Under the pieces are notes generated by a model. That model made no database searches and was not told the DNA's origin. It was given only the letters and a program-made list of their open reading frames with translations. Of a stretch of DNA of 64,000 nt, positions 17,568 through 26,649 are shown one piece after another (the stretch's first letter is position 1; every line of letters starts with the position of its first letter). The stretch covers positions 124,001 through 188,000 of the forward strand of contig CAYJKJ010000002.1 in NCBI GenBank assembly GCA_964370715.1, read 5' to 3'. The position numbers and the translations under genes are program-made. Source of the DNA: CAYJAY01 sp964370715 (GTDB lineage Bacteria > Bacillota > Clostridia > Oscillospirales > Ruminococcaceae).

Positions 17568-20500
17568 TTATACGCCAAACATCGATAAAATATTTTTAAA
17601 CCAAGACTGTGTTAATGTTATTATTGTGCCGTCATCATTTGCTGTTGCAACGGTTTGTTGCTCGGGAACTATCTCGGTTGCCGGCTCAGGTTGTGCCGCC
17701 GGCTCGGGTTCCGGTGCCGGTTGTGGTTCGGGTTCAGGCGGGGTTATAACCGCCGGAGGTGTTGGCGGTAGTACAGCCGGATTAGCCGGAGGGATCTCGG
17801 TAGCTTCCGGTTCCGGCGTTGATTCCGGAATTGGCTCCGCTAGCGGTGCCGACGGGGTTTCGCTTAATGGAGCAGCTTGCGAACCCTCTTCTGCCGGTGG
17901 CTCGTCGCCTGTCGGTGGCTCGTCGCCTGTCGGTGGCTCGTCGCCTGTCGGCGGTTCGTCGCCTGCCGGCGGTTCGTCGCCTGTCAGCGGTTCGTCACCT
18001 GTCGGCGGTTCGTCACCTGTTGGTAGTTCATCCTCTTTTCCGTTTACCGTCACTATGCATGATCTTTGAACCCCATCGATTGTTAGAGTTATCGTTGCCG
18101 AACCCTCTGACAGTGCGTTCACAAAACCTGTGTTTTCATCAACACTTGCAACTGTAGCGTTGCTCGTTTGCCATCTTACGCTCGAAACAACTGCACCTAT
18201 CGGTGTAATGTCGTTATATTCGAGAGCAAAGCTTTGTTGCTCTTCAAGTTCAAGGTTGGTTCGGTTCAACGCAAAGCCTTGAACCGCTATTGACCCTTCA
18301 TCCTCTTGTTCCGTTTCATCTTCGGGCGGTGTCGGGTTCGATTTTTCTACAACGTTTATCGTAGCTTGTCGCTCGATTCCGTCAATCGCAAGGGTTATAG
18401 TTGCCGTTCCTTCTGAAACCGCTTCAACCCTACCCTCGCTATTAACTGTAGCTACATTCGGAGCGCTCGTTTCCCATTCAATAGTATTATACAGTGCATC
18501 GTTTGGGGTAACCTGCCCATACAACAGAGTTTCGCTTTGCCCAACTTCAAGCTCGATCTCGCTTACGCTGAGTTCAAATCCCGTTATATCAAGACCCGGT
18601 TCGCTAGGCCCTGTGTCTGGGGATAAAACTGTAACTTCAGTTTGTTTTGAAATATTATCTAGCGTTAGTGTAACTATAGCAGTTCCTTCGGCAATCGCTT
18701 CGACCGTTCCATCCTGTTCCACCGTTACAACGTCGCTATCATCGGTTTCCCACGTTGTTGTTGTCGGGGTTGCGTTCTCCGGAACTATGTCGCTATATGA
18801 AAGCGTTGCAGTGTCACCAACAGTAAGGTTCATCTGTCCCACCAACGTGAAGTCTTCAACCTCTGTCGTTTCGGGGTCTTGCTCCTCGTCTGCCGTTACC
18901 GTAACTTCGGTTTGTTTTGAAACATCGTCTAGCTTAACCGTTATGGTAGCAACCCCTTCGCCGATAGCGGTGATCCTTCCGTTTGAATCAATCGTTGCAA
19001 CATCGGCGTTGTCGGTTGACCATTCGGTTGTTGCGGGTGTTGCATCTTCCGGAACTATATCGCTATAGATTAAAGTTCTGCTTTCACCCACCGTTAGTTC
19101 GAGTTGCGCCAACAATGTGAAATCCTCTACTGCGATGTTGTCCTCTGGCTCTTCATCCTCAACGGTGACTTCGGTTTGTTTTGAAACGCCATCTAGCGTT
19201 AGCGTGACTATCGCTGTTCCCTCGGCAACCCCTTCAACGTTTCCGTCTTGGTCTACCGTGGCGATATCGGTGTCATCACTTTCCCAAACTACCGTCAACG
19301 GTTCAACGTTTTCGGGAACTACCCCTGTGTATGCCAATGTAGCCGTTTCGCCTACCGAAATGTTAAGCGCTGATATTAGTATGAAATCCTCTACAGTTGG
19401 GCGTTCCTCTTGTGGGGCAACCTCTATAGTGTAGCTTTGCGACAGATCTCCAAAGCTTGCTGTAACAGTTGTTTGCCCTTCTGCAACCCCTGTTACAACG
19501 CCTTGGTCATCGACGGTTGCTATTAATTCATCTTCGGAACTCCATGTTATGTTCTCGTTCGTTTCGGGGGAAGGCAACGTTAAAGTTTCCCCTACATAAA
19601 CTCGATATGATAATAGCGAAGGTCCGTCGTCCTCTGTGTCCTCTTTATCTTTAATGGTTATATTCGCTGTAGCCGAATGTCCGTTAACCGTTGCGGTTAT
19701 CTCAATCGGTGTCGTCGTCGCTTTATGGGCTTCAACCGTTCCGCCATCAACCGTTATATATTCCTCGTTGCTCGAACTCCAAACCACCGTACCTTGCGGT
19801 GCAAAGTTTAAGGCGAGGGTTTGTTGTTGGTCAACTTCGAGTTCAAGCGATGCCGGCTCTATCGAAAACGCCGAAACTGTGACTTCGCTATGTTGCGAAA
19901 GCGTTCCCTTTTCGTCGGTGTTCGCCGTTATATAAACCGTTCCGGGAGCGTGTGCCAAAACTGTTCCGCTGCTGTTAACCGAGACTATCGCCGGATTGCT
20001 CGAGTTCCAACCAAACGCTGAACTGCCGGAAGCCAAGCGAAGCTCTGCCGTTTCGCCAAGGTTTAGCGCCACGGTAGCGGGGGTTATATAATCTCTTTCA
20101 TCCGCAACCGCTACATCGCAACTTGCGGTTATATTTTCGTCGCTTTCAAGCGTTGCGGTTATAACTGCGTTTCCTCCGCTAACCGCTACTACCATACCAT
20201 CGCTCATGACGGTAGCAACATTTTCGTTGCTCGACGTCCATTTAACGTTGATCGGTGTCGTAGCATCGTCTACCGCCGTTGCTACTAATTGTAGGCGTGG
20301 GGTGTTTTGAACATCAAGGTTAAGCGAGGTTTCGTTAAGCTCGATAGCATCAACAATCGGATCTTCAACTATAACCGACATATTATCGAAACTTCCCTCG
20401 AGAGTCTTCGCCGTTATCGTCGCTTTACCTGTTTTAAGCGCTGTAACGTTTCCTTCGTCATCTACCGTTGCAACCGATCTTGCGGTCGTGCTCCATCTTA

Positions 20501-22178
20501 CAACTGCATCTTGGTCGGGATAGACATCAGCAGTTAATTCAAGCGTTTCGCCAACCGTTAAATGGATCTCAAGATCGTCCGGGTATATCGAAACTTTAGA
20601 GCTATACTCTAGTTTCGGGTATGTTATAACTACCGTTGCTGTTGAATCGGTTAGATTTAAAACCGAAACATGAGAGGCGTTAGAGCAGAATATATTTGAT
20701 CCTATAAACGTTGTTTTGGTGCTATCTACAAGTTGGATATCAACCGTTGCATAGTAGACGTTGTTTGCTTCAAACTTGCTGTTTGCATATAGTGTAATAC
20801 CGCCCGTTGATCTCCAGGTTATTCCGCTTGTTGCCATAATTGTTCCGGAGCTAACAAGGCGAGTTTGTGGGCTTTCCCCTGTTTCTGGGAACTCTATATA
20901 TGCAGCAAGATCTATTCCGCCTGCGGGTGATTTAGGTTGCTCAACAACTCCCGTTGTCGTTGCTGTCACCGTTCCGTGATACATTCCTATACCATACGCT
21001 TTAACGGTGATTGGTTTCCCAACATCGCTTTCGGTCGGCGTGTAATGGCTGCTGCGGCTCTTGAACTGGCCGTTTACATACCAATCTGCATAATATGTAG
21101 CTTGGCTGGGCGAAACGGTCATTCTGAGCGCCGTTCCAACCTGCGGACTGTTGTTGCTTATAGCTACCGATTGTAGGCGATATCCATAATATTCAGGATC
21201 GTCCAAATCGGGGTCGTCGTCATCCTCTTCGCCATCTTCGTTTGGCTCATCGTCTTTTGTTATCGGATTATCAGATTCGATAATTTTATCGGCTTTTGCA
21301 TCCCCTTTAAAATCCTCTGCATTTCCGATAATCGTTCCAACCTTTGCTTTTCTATCGGCGTTAATCTCTATTTCGGTTTCGCTCGCTACAACAAGAGCTT
21401 CCCCTTCGCCAAACACATTAAGCACGGTGTTTTTTGCGTCTTCATAGTTTAATATCTCTTTAACTTCGCCGTTAACTTCAACATGGCTATCGGCGCCTTT
21501 AATCGAAATCTTCTCTGCGCTCGCTTGGTCATCAATTAAAAGAGCGCTTTCGGGTCCTTGGAGATCAATGTTTTCGGTTTTCCCCTCAACGATAATCTCG
21601 TTGGCTTCTGCATCTTCAAGCGTTGAAATGTTGTTAACAACCGTTTCATCATCTAACATAATTAAGTTGTTTGAACCGCTTATAACTATGTTTTGGATTA
21701 TAGCTTCCTCTATATCAAGCTCGATATCCTCGCCCAAAATTTCAATAGATTTAAATTTGCCTTTTAGCGAAATATCCCCTTCCGGTTGTTCGCTACTAAG
21801 CAAAAGAACTTCGCTATCATCAGAAGTTTCGATCTCAAGTTTTCCGTCGCTTTGGAGAATTTCAAGCTTTTCAACCAAAGAACCCTCGGTTAATTTAAGT
21901 TCGTTTCTTCCATCGCCATCAAAAACAATGAGTTTTGCTTCAACGTTGTCAAGCACAACTTCAATCCGGCTCACCGATTGATCAATAATGATCTCATCAA
22001 CAGAACCGTCTTTTAAGATAACGTTATCTTCCTTTATCGTAATTTTTTCGTAGTCGTCCCCAATTTCATAAGTACCCCTTGTGTCGATCTCGAGCTCTTG
22101 AGCTAGCGCTCTCGCCGGAACACTTATTGTTGCAAGCACCATGAATATGAACGATACTACCACTAATTTTTTTAACAT
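17568..22178 (-). CDS. Large secreted surface protein with about ten Big_2 Ig-like repeats
   Basis: 1536 residues. Signal peptide at 1-27. Residues about 30-305 are rich in short alternating beta strands (LDNVEAKLIVFDGDG style), suggesting a beta-solenoid, followed by a run of Asp/Glu (about 310-335). Two unassigned beta domains (about 340-530) precede ten Big_2-like repeats (about 535-1345), each with a WxSxxxxVATVDxxGxVxAxxxGxATIT core; repeats 6-8 are nearly identical at their ends (SKQTEVTV). Then come seven GDEPP-T units, a Pro/Glu/Ala-rich stretch, and the C-terminus SWFKNILSMFGV. There is no LPxTG, SLH or cell-wall-binding repeat, so attachment is unclear. It lies between a chemoreceptor and cheV. 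Adhesin or cell-surface structural role is inference. Confidence 0.88.
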   Translation of the reverse strand: MLKKLVVVSFIFMVLATISVPARALAQELEIDTRGTYEIGDDYEKITIKEDNVILKDGSVDEIIIDQSVSRIEVVLDNVEAKLIVFDGDGRNELKLTEGSLVEKLEILQSDGKLEIETSDDSEVLLLSSEQPEGDISLKGKFKSIEILGEDIELDIEEAIIQNIVISGSNNLIMLDDETVVNNISTLEDAEANEIIVEGKTENIDLQGPESALLIDDQASAEKISIKGADSHVEVNGEVKEILNYEDAKNTVLNVFGEGEALVVASETEIEINADRKAKVGTIIGNAEDFKGDAKADKIIESDNPITKDDEPNEDGEEDDDDPDLDDPEYYGYRLQSVAISNNSPQVGTALRMTVSPSQATYYADWYVNGQFKSRSSHYTPTESDVGKPITVKAYGIGMYHGTVTATTTGVVEQPKSPAGGIDLAAYIEFPETGESPQTRLVSSGTIMATSGITWRSTGGITLYANSKFEANNVYYATVDIQLVDSTKTTFIGSNIFCSNASHVSVLNLTDSTATVVITYPKLEYSSKVSIYPDDLEIHLTVGETLELTADVYPDQDAVVRWSTTARSVATVDDEGNVTALKTGKATITAKTLEGSFDNMSVIVEDPIVDAIELNETSLNLDVQNTPRLQLVATAVDDATTPINVKWTSSNENVATVMSDGMVVAVSGGNAVITATLESDENITASCDVAVADERDYITPATVALNLGETAELRLASGSSAFGWNSSNPAIVSVNSSGTVLAHAPGTVYITANTDEKGTLSQHSEVTVSAFSIEPASLELEVDQQQTLALNFAPQGTVVWSSSNEEYITVDGGTVEAHKATTTPIEITATVNGHSATANITIKDKEDTEDDGPSLLSYRVYVGETLTLPSPETNENITWSSEDELIATVDDQGVVTGVAEGQTTVTASFGDLSQSYTIEVAPQEERPTVEDFILISALNISVGETATLAYTGVVPENVEPLTVVWESDDTDIATVDQDGNVEGVAEGTAIVTLTLDGVSKQTEVTVEDEEPEDNIAVEDFTLLAQLELTVGESRTLIYSDIVPEDATPATTEWSTDNADVATIDSNGRITAIGEGVATITVKLDDVSKQTEVTVTADEEQDPETTEVEDFTLVGQMNLTVGDTATLSYSDIVPENATPTTTTWETDDSDVVTVEQDGTVEAIAEGTAIVTLTLDNISKQTEVTVLSPDTGPSEPGLDITGFELSVSEIELEVGQSETLLYGQVTPNDALYNTIEWETSAPNVATVNSEGRVEAVSEGTATITLAIDGIERQATINVVEKSNPTPPEDETEQEDEGSIAVQGFALNRTNLELEEQQSFALEYNDITPIGAVVSSVRWQTSNATVASVDENTGFVNALSEGSATITLTIDGVQRSCIVTVNGKEDELPTGDEPPTGDEPLTGDEPPAGDEPPTGDEPPTGDEPPTGDEPPAEEGSQAAPLSETPSAPLAEPIPESTPEPEATEIPPANPAVLPPTPPAVITPPEPEPQPAPEPEPAAQPEPATEIVPEQQTVATANDDGTIITLTQSWFKNILSMFGV
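17896..18022 (-). repeat. Tandem repeat of about 15-18 bp encoding GDEPP-T units
   Basis: A direct repeat array inside the surface-protein gene encodes about seven GDEPPT-like hexapeptides with single-codon variants (GDEPLT, GDEPPA). It makes a rigid acidic, Pro-rich stalk. Near-identical DNA repeats suggest length variation by slippage. Confidence 0.85.
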
Positions 22179-22231
22179 ATAAAATCCTCTACTGAAAAAT
22201 GTGGCGTCGGTTGAGATGTCACGTTTTTGAG

Positions 22232-23149
22232 CTAGTTTGTTAGGCTGTCTATTATCCCAACAAGTTTTCCGATTTCGGGTTTTGAGATTTGATAGTCTGC
22301 GCCTATCTCTTTACCCTTTATTCGCATTTCATCGTTTATGATTGAAGAAAACAAAACAACCGGGATTTTTTTAAGGTCGGGGTCGGTTTTAACAAGCTTT
22401 GTTAATCTATGCCCATCCATCTGCGGCATCTCGATATCGCTTATCAAAACGGTTACTTCCGAAAGAATATCTTTTCCGCTATCCCTTACTTTGCATAGAT
22501 ATTCCCAAGCTTCCTTGCCATTTTCCGTTTTTGCGATGTTGACATATCCGGCTTTTTTAAGCGATTCGATAATCATCTTTGAAAGCACCATAGAATCTTC
22601 CGCAATTAGAATTTTGTTGTGTCTAACATCTCTTGCTTCTGATGGATCTTCAGGATTAAACACCATCCCATCCTGCGAGAAGCTTTCGATAACAATCTTT
22701 TCAAAATCAAGAATACTTATTAAGCGATCTTCATATTCCGCAATACCGGTTGCAACGCCATCTTCTCCGCCATAGATAATCTTATCGGGTTTTTTAATCT
22801 GGGTCCAAGAAATTCTATCGATTCCGGCTATTGCATGAACATGGAACGCATAGTCCTTAAGGTTAAAGTTTGCGATTATAAATATATCTTTTTCAGGAGA
22901 ATCAGAAGGTTCAAGATCAAGATATTTTGCAAGGTCAACAACCGTTATAACTTTATCTCGATGTTTAATAATCCCCTCTATGCACGGGTGTGATTTTTGC
23001 ATAGGGGTAATATTGACAGCGGTCATTATCTCGGTTATCTTTGCAACGTTAATACCAAAAAGTTCCCCTGCAATTACAAATTCAACTATTTCAAGTTCGT
23101 TGGTTCCTGATTCTAACAAAATTTCTGAATGACTGCTGTTGTTTTCCAT
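22232..23149 (-). CDS. cheV: Chemotaxis coupling protein CheV (CheW-REC fusion)
   Basis: 305 residues. An N-terminal CheW-like domain (about 15-160) is followed by a receiver domain (about 180-303) with the phosphoacceptor Asp in LISDIEMPQMDG and Lys in ISKPE. CheV couples receptors to CheA and its phosphorylation contributes to adaptation. It is the last gene of the flagellar operon, 51 bp after cheD. No cheA or cheW gene is in the window, so its kinase partner must be encoded elsewhere. Confidence 0.94.
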   Translation of the reverse strand: MENNSSHSEILLESGTNELEIVEFVIAGELFGINVAKITEIMTAVNITPMQKSHPCIEGIIKHRDKVITVVDLAKYLDLEPSDSPEKDIFIIANFNLKDYAFHVHAIAGIDRISWTQIKKPDKIIYGGEDGVATGIAEYEDRLISILDFEKIVIESFSQDGMVFNPEDPSEARDVRHNKILIAEDSMVLSKMIIESLKKAGYVNIAKTENGKEAWEYLCKVRDSGKDILSEVTVLISDIEMPQMDGHRLTKLVKTDPDLKKIPVVLFSSIINDEMRIKGKEIGADYQISKPEIGKLVGIIDSLTN

Positions 23150-23200
23150 TTTATCTTCTCCTCTTTAGTTAAATAAAATATGTTTACATTTCGTTTTATT

Positions 23201-23689
23201 CTAATAGGTTTTCATACCTTTATTTGCTGATTTAATCGTCATAACCCCATCTTTTGAATTAAAATACTGTGTTCTTCCGTAGTCTAGCCCTGTGTCTTCC
23301 GCTCTTATCGGTATCTTAAGTTCCGCTAGCGTTTTTTTAACCGAATCAACGTTTCTTGCGCCTATATTCGCAAAGTCATAGTTTGATGTTTGGGCAAACA
23401 TACGAGCGCCCCCGGCTATCTTCGCCGTTAAATTCGCTCTGTTTGCGCCCTTGAGTTCCATCGCTTTAACAAGCTTTGGAATTGCGCTATCAGCAAATTT
23501 ATTCGGTTGTGTTTCGGCGCCTTTATATCCTGTGCTCAACGGCAACAATATATGCGACATTCCGGCGATCTTTCGAACACTATCGTATAAACAAATCCCA
23601 ACGCAGGAACCGAGAGCATATGTAACAAGCGTTTCTCCGGCAGCAGCAACGTTTAAATCCGATATTCCTACTTTTATTTCTGTAACCAT
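23201..23689 (-). CDS. cheD: Chemoreceptor glutamine deamidase CheD
   Basis: 162 residues. The catalytic Cys29 in LGSCVGICLYD and His46 in MSHILLP are present. CheD deamidates receptor glutamines and also binds CheC, whose gene directly precedes it (5 bp apart). The cheC-cheD pairing is the standard one in Firmicutes. Confidence 0.95.
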   Translation of the reverse strand: MVTEIKVGISDLNVAAAGETLVTYALGSCVGICLYDSVRKIAGMSHILLPLSTGYKGAETQPNKFADSAIPKLVKAMELKGANRANLTAKIAGGARMFAQTSNYDFANIGARNVDSVKKTLAELKIPIRAEDTGLDYGRTQYFNSKDGVMTIKSANKGMKTY

Positions 23690-23694
23690 TTAAT

Positions 23695-24312
23695 CTATAT
23701 TCCTAATCTAGAGATAATTTCTTGCAACGAATCGACCTCCGGCATAAGCAAAACTTGACCCGTTGTGTTGGAACGAACCGAATCAAATTCATTTTCAATC
23801 ATGATGATTTTATCGCTCATGTTTGCGAACGTAATAGCGGGTGCGCTTAAAATCGAACCCACCATATCAATACACAGTTGTGGTGTTGAAATATTTATGT
23901 TCATGTCTAGAATTTGGGCAATAGCGTTTACATATGACGCCGCCATTATGTTTCCAATCTCAGAGATAGCCGATTTTGAATCATCATCGGTTAGCCCATC
24001 AATTGAAACTTCCCCGCCCGTAAGAGTTGTTGTCAATATATTTGCAAACTCATTGTGGAGCAAAAACATAATCATTCCATGGATATCATTTTCAAGCGTT
24101 AACAAAAGCCCGACCATAACAGTCTCGGGGCCTCCTAGTTTTTCCGAAACTTCCTCATATTCCATAATCCTAACCTGTGGAACAGCAAGGTCTATTGAGC
24201 GCCCTAACATCTGAGAAAGAGCCATCGCAGCATTTCCGGAACCGATGTTTCCTATCTCTCTGAGGGCATCAAGTTGATCCTTATTAAGATCTTCATAACT
24301 GTTAATAGCCAT
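23695..24312 (-). CDS. cheC: CheY-P phosphatase CheC
   Basis: 205 residues with two complete phosphatase motifs of the form (D/S)xxxExxNx22P: one from DALREIGN and one from SAISEIGN, each with the Pro exactly 22 residues after the Asn. CheC dephosphorylates CheY-P and is stimulated by CheD. It is encoded between flgG and cheD; the gap to flgG is 7 bp. Confidence 0.95.
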   Translation of the reverse strand: MAINSYEDLNKDQLDALREIGNIGSGNAAMALSQMLGRSIDLAVPQVRIMEYEEVSEKLGGPETVMVGLLLTLENDIHGMIMFLLHNEFANILTTTLTGGEVSIDGLTDDDSKSAISEIGNIMAASYVNAIAQILDMNINISTPQLCIDMVGSILSAPAITFANMSDKIIMIENEFDSVRSNTTGQVLLMPEVDSLQEIISRLGI

Positions 24313-24319
24313 AATAAAA

Positions 24320-25048
24320 CTACCTTCTTAAATTATTAATAGTCTGTTCGTTTTCGTCCGCTGTTTGGATAACCCTTGCGCTTATCTGGAAAAGCCTTTG
24401 CGCTTCGATCATATTAACCATCTCATCAACAACAACCGAACCCGAAAGTTCGATAAAACCTTGGAGGTTTTCTTTGTCTGCACCGACTAGCGCTATTGGG
24501 TCGCCCGAAAAATCATTCGGTACAAACGAGTTGTTGGAAACCGGAGTTAGCCCCGAGGGGTTCATGAAACTATAAACCGCTATTTGATCCGGAAGTACGC
24601 CGTAGTCGTAGGTATTTTGCGCTGTCATGCCCAAAATAATCGGCGCTCCGTTTTCGTCCAGAACAAAACCGCCGTCGTCGGTCGCTAGGTGTGGTTGGTT
24701 GTTGTATAGCGAGATAATAAACGTTCCGTCTTTGGTGTATTGCGTTTCTCCATCTACTTGAATCGCAAAAAAACCATTTTGGTTTGTTGCAAAATCCAAC
24801 GGGTTTCCGGTCTGTTGAAGACCGCCCGCCCCTATTTTAAGGCCTTTGTCTACCATCTTAACGCCGTTGCCCTTTTCGGGGTCATCTTCGTTATTAACAT
24901 ACATCTCGTTTCTTAAAAGCGCCGAGAAGCTATATTGTTTCGGTTGATATGCAACGGTGTTAACGTTTGCTAGATTATGCCCTATAGTGTCCATGGCGTT
25001 TTGGTTCGCCATTAACCCCGTAACACCTGCATGGAAAGCTGTTCTCAT
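24320..25048 (-). CDS. flgG: Flagellar basal-body rod protein, FlgG family
   Basis: 242 residues with the flagellar rod signature at the N-terminus (MANQNAMDTIGHNLANVNT) and the C-terminal coiled segment (DEMVNMIEAQRLFQISARVI). Both ends are the export/polymerisation helices of rod and hook proteins. It is the second of two adjacent flgF/flgG paralogues after the sigma factor gene, equivalent in position to flhP in Bacillus. I assign flgG by order; the F/G naming is tentative. Confidence 0.85.
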   Translation of the reverse strand: MRTAFHAGVTGLMANQNAMDTIGHNLANVNTVAYQPKQYSFSALLRNEMYVNNEDDPEKGNGVKMVDKGLKIGAGGLQQTGNPLDFATNQNGFFAIQVDGETQYTKDGTFIISLYNNQPHLATDDGGFVLDENGAPIILGMTAQNTYDYGVLPDQIAVYSFMNPSGLTPVSNNSFVPNDFSGDPIALVGADKENLQGFIELSGSVVVDEMVNMIEAQRLFQISARVIQTADENEQTINNLRR

Positions 25049-25064
25049 CTATTCATATCTCCTT

Positions 25065-25817
25065 TTAAGTAATTGAACCAAGTTCAGAGGTTGCTTTTCT
25101 GTTTATTTCATCTATTATCTGAAGGGCGCTTGAACAAGATTGGAACGCTCTTTGAACTTCGATTAAATCCGCCATCTCTTTATTGATATCAACGTTTGAA
25201 AGTTCTATGCTTCCTTGGTGTACCGTCGAATCGGTTTCTGCAACTATGTTCATGTTTGTTGCGTTAAACATTCCGTCGACGGTTCTTTGGATTTCAGAAC
25301 CCTCCGGTAGGTTATACACCCCAATATTTCCGGCAAAAAATCCTTCGCTGTCAAAAACTCCGCCCTTTTCGGTCACAACGAAATTAGCGTCTTTAACCTC
25401 GATATCGCCAAAGTTTCCTTGAACCCTACCTTTACCGCTAAGGATTAAATAGCCCTCTTCATCCATATCGAAGCTTCCGCCCCTTGTTAAAAAAACTTCG
25501 CCATCATCGTTTTCAACCGCAAAAAATCCATATCCGCTTATCGACATATCAAAAGGATTTTCCGTTTGTTTGATGTTTCCGCCGCTGAAATCGGTAACTA
25601 TCTCTTCCATTGTTGTTATCGTGTCCATCGATGCCGAAAGCACGGTCGATGATGAACTGTCGGTTCTTTTCAAAAGTTCCTGTTCAAAACTACCGGTTAT
25701 TGAGGTTTCCCCGCGATATCCCGGCGTGCTAACGTTGGTTAAGTTGTTACCAATAACATCTATCTCTCGTTGTCTTGTTAACATTCCCGATGCAATAGTG
25801 TAGTATCCTGAAAACAT
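25065..25817 (-). CDS. flgF: Flagellar basal-body rod protein, FlgF/FlgG family
   Basis: 250 residues. N-terminal rod motif (RQREIDVIGNNLTNVSTPGY) and C-terminal segment (KEMADLIEVQRAFQSCSSAL). It is the first of two paralogous rod genes, directly after the sigma-28 gene (15 bp), equivalent in position to flhO in Bacillus. It would form part of the distal rod. The gene name is by position, as the two paralogues are hard to separate by eye. Confidence 0.83.
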   Translation of the reverse strand: MFSGYYTIASGMLTRQREIDVIGNNLTNVSTPGYRGETSITGSFEQELLKRTDSSSSTVLSASMDTITTMEEIVTDFSGGNIKQTENPFDMSISGYGFFAVENDDGEVFLTRGGSFDMDEEGYLILSGKGRVQGNFGDIEVKDANFVVTEKGGVFDSEGFFAGNIGVYNLPEGSEIQRTVDGMFNATNMNIVAETDSTVHQGSIELSNVDINKEMADLIEVQRAFQSCSSALQIIDEINRKATSELGSIT

Positions 25818-25832
25818 ATTATACCTCCAAAG

Positions 25833-26627
25833 TTATATGTATTCTTTAATAGCTTCGTTGAGTTTTTCTAATGCCTTTTTTCGAAGCTGCGAAATTCTTT
25901 GTTGCGAAAGTTCCAAAACTTCGCCAATCTCTTTTAAATTAAGGTTTTCATAATAGAACAACGCTATAATCTGTTTTTGTTTTGGCGGCAAACTTTCAAT
26001 TGCTTTTGCCAAAGCTTTGCTTAGTTGTTGTTTTTCTATATCGCCTTCAACCAGAAATATATCGTCCGACAAAGAATTTGCCGGAGAAGCCGTTCCGCCT
26101 TGCTCGAAAAGTTCTTCAAAAGAAAGGGTGTCGACTACCGATATTTGATAAAGACATTCGCTTAGTTTTTCCGGCTCTATCTCGAGAAATTTTGCTATTT
26201 CCGCATCGGTTGGGTCTCGAAAAAGTTCCTGTTCAAGCTGTTTTCTAGCCTTTGAAATCTTGTTTCTCATCTCCCAAAGTCTGTTCGGAAGCCAGTGTTG
26301 TTTTCTAATGTATTTTAAGATAGCGCCCCTTATCGCTGTGTAGCAATAGGTGTCAAACGTTGCTACTCCTCGATTTATGTCGTATCTTTCGATACATTCC
26401 ATTAATGCTATTATACCTTGATTGAAAAAATCTTCAATAGGTATGTTGGAAATAAAGACGGGCCGCATTCCATAGACTGTTGCGTTCACGTGTTTGAGAT
26501 AATGCATAACCAACATATCCTTAAGCTCAGGGTTTCCCGTTTGCTTATATTTTATCATCGTCTCATGGGCATCTTCAAGCTCTATGCTTTCGATTTCATA
26601 AGCCTTTGTTTTATACGCATTATACAC
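25833..26627 (-). CDS. fliA: Flagellar sigma factor (sigma-28/SigD, FliA family)
   Basis: 264 residues. Region 2 includes FFNQGIIALMECIERYDINRG and FDTYCYTAIRGAILKYIR; region 3 follows, and region 4 has LPPKQKQIIALFYYENLNLKEIGEVL with the helix-turn-helix LSQQRISQLRKKALEKL. Starts at GTG 26627 after AAAGGAGG. It directs late flagellar genes and is held by FlgM (encoded at 47402) until the hook is finished. It directly follows flhA, with no flhF or flhG between, unlike most Firmicutes. Confidence 0.93.
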   Translation of the reverse strand: MYNAYKTKAYEIESIELEDAHETMIKYKQTGNPELKDMLVMHYLKHVNATVYGMRPVFISNIPIEDFFNQGIIALMECIERYDINRGVATFDTYCYTAIRGAILKYIRKQHWLPNRLWEMRNKISKARKQLEQELFRDPTDAEIAKFLEIEPEKLSECLYQISVVDTLSFEELFEQGGTASPANSLSDDIFLVEGDIEKQQLSKALAKAIESLPPKQKQIIALFYYENLNLKEIGEVLELSQQRISQLRKKALEKLNEAIKEYI

Positions 26628-26649
26628 GTTGCGACCTCCTTTCGATCAT

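Noticed and set aside
17896..18022. Short regular repeats as a CRISPR array
   Set aside because: The units are in frame, without unique spacers, and encode GDEPP-T repeats inside a surface protein.
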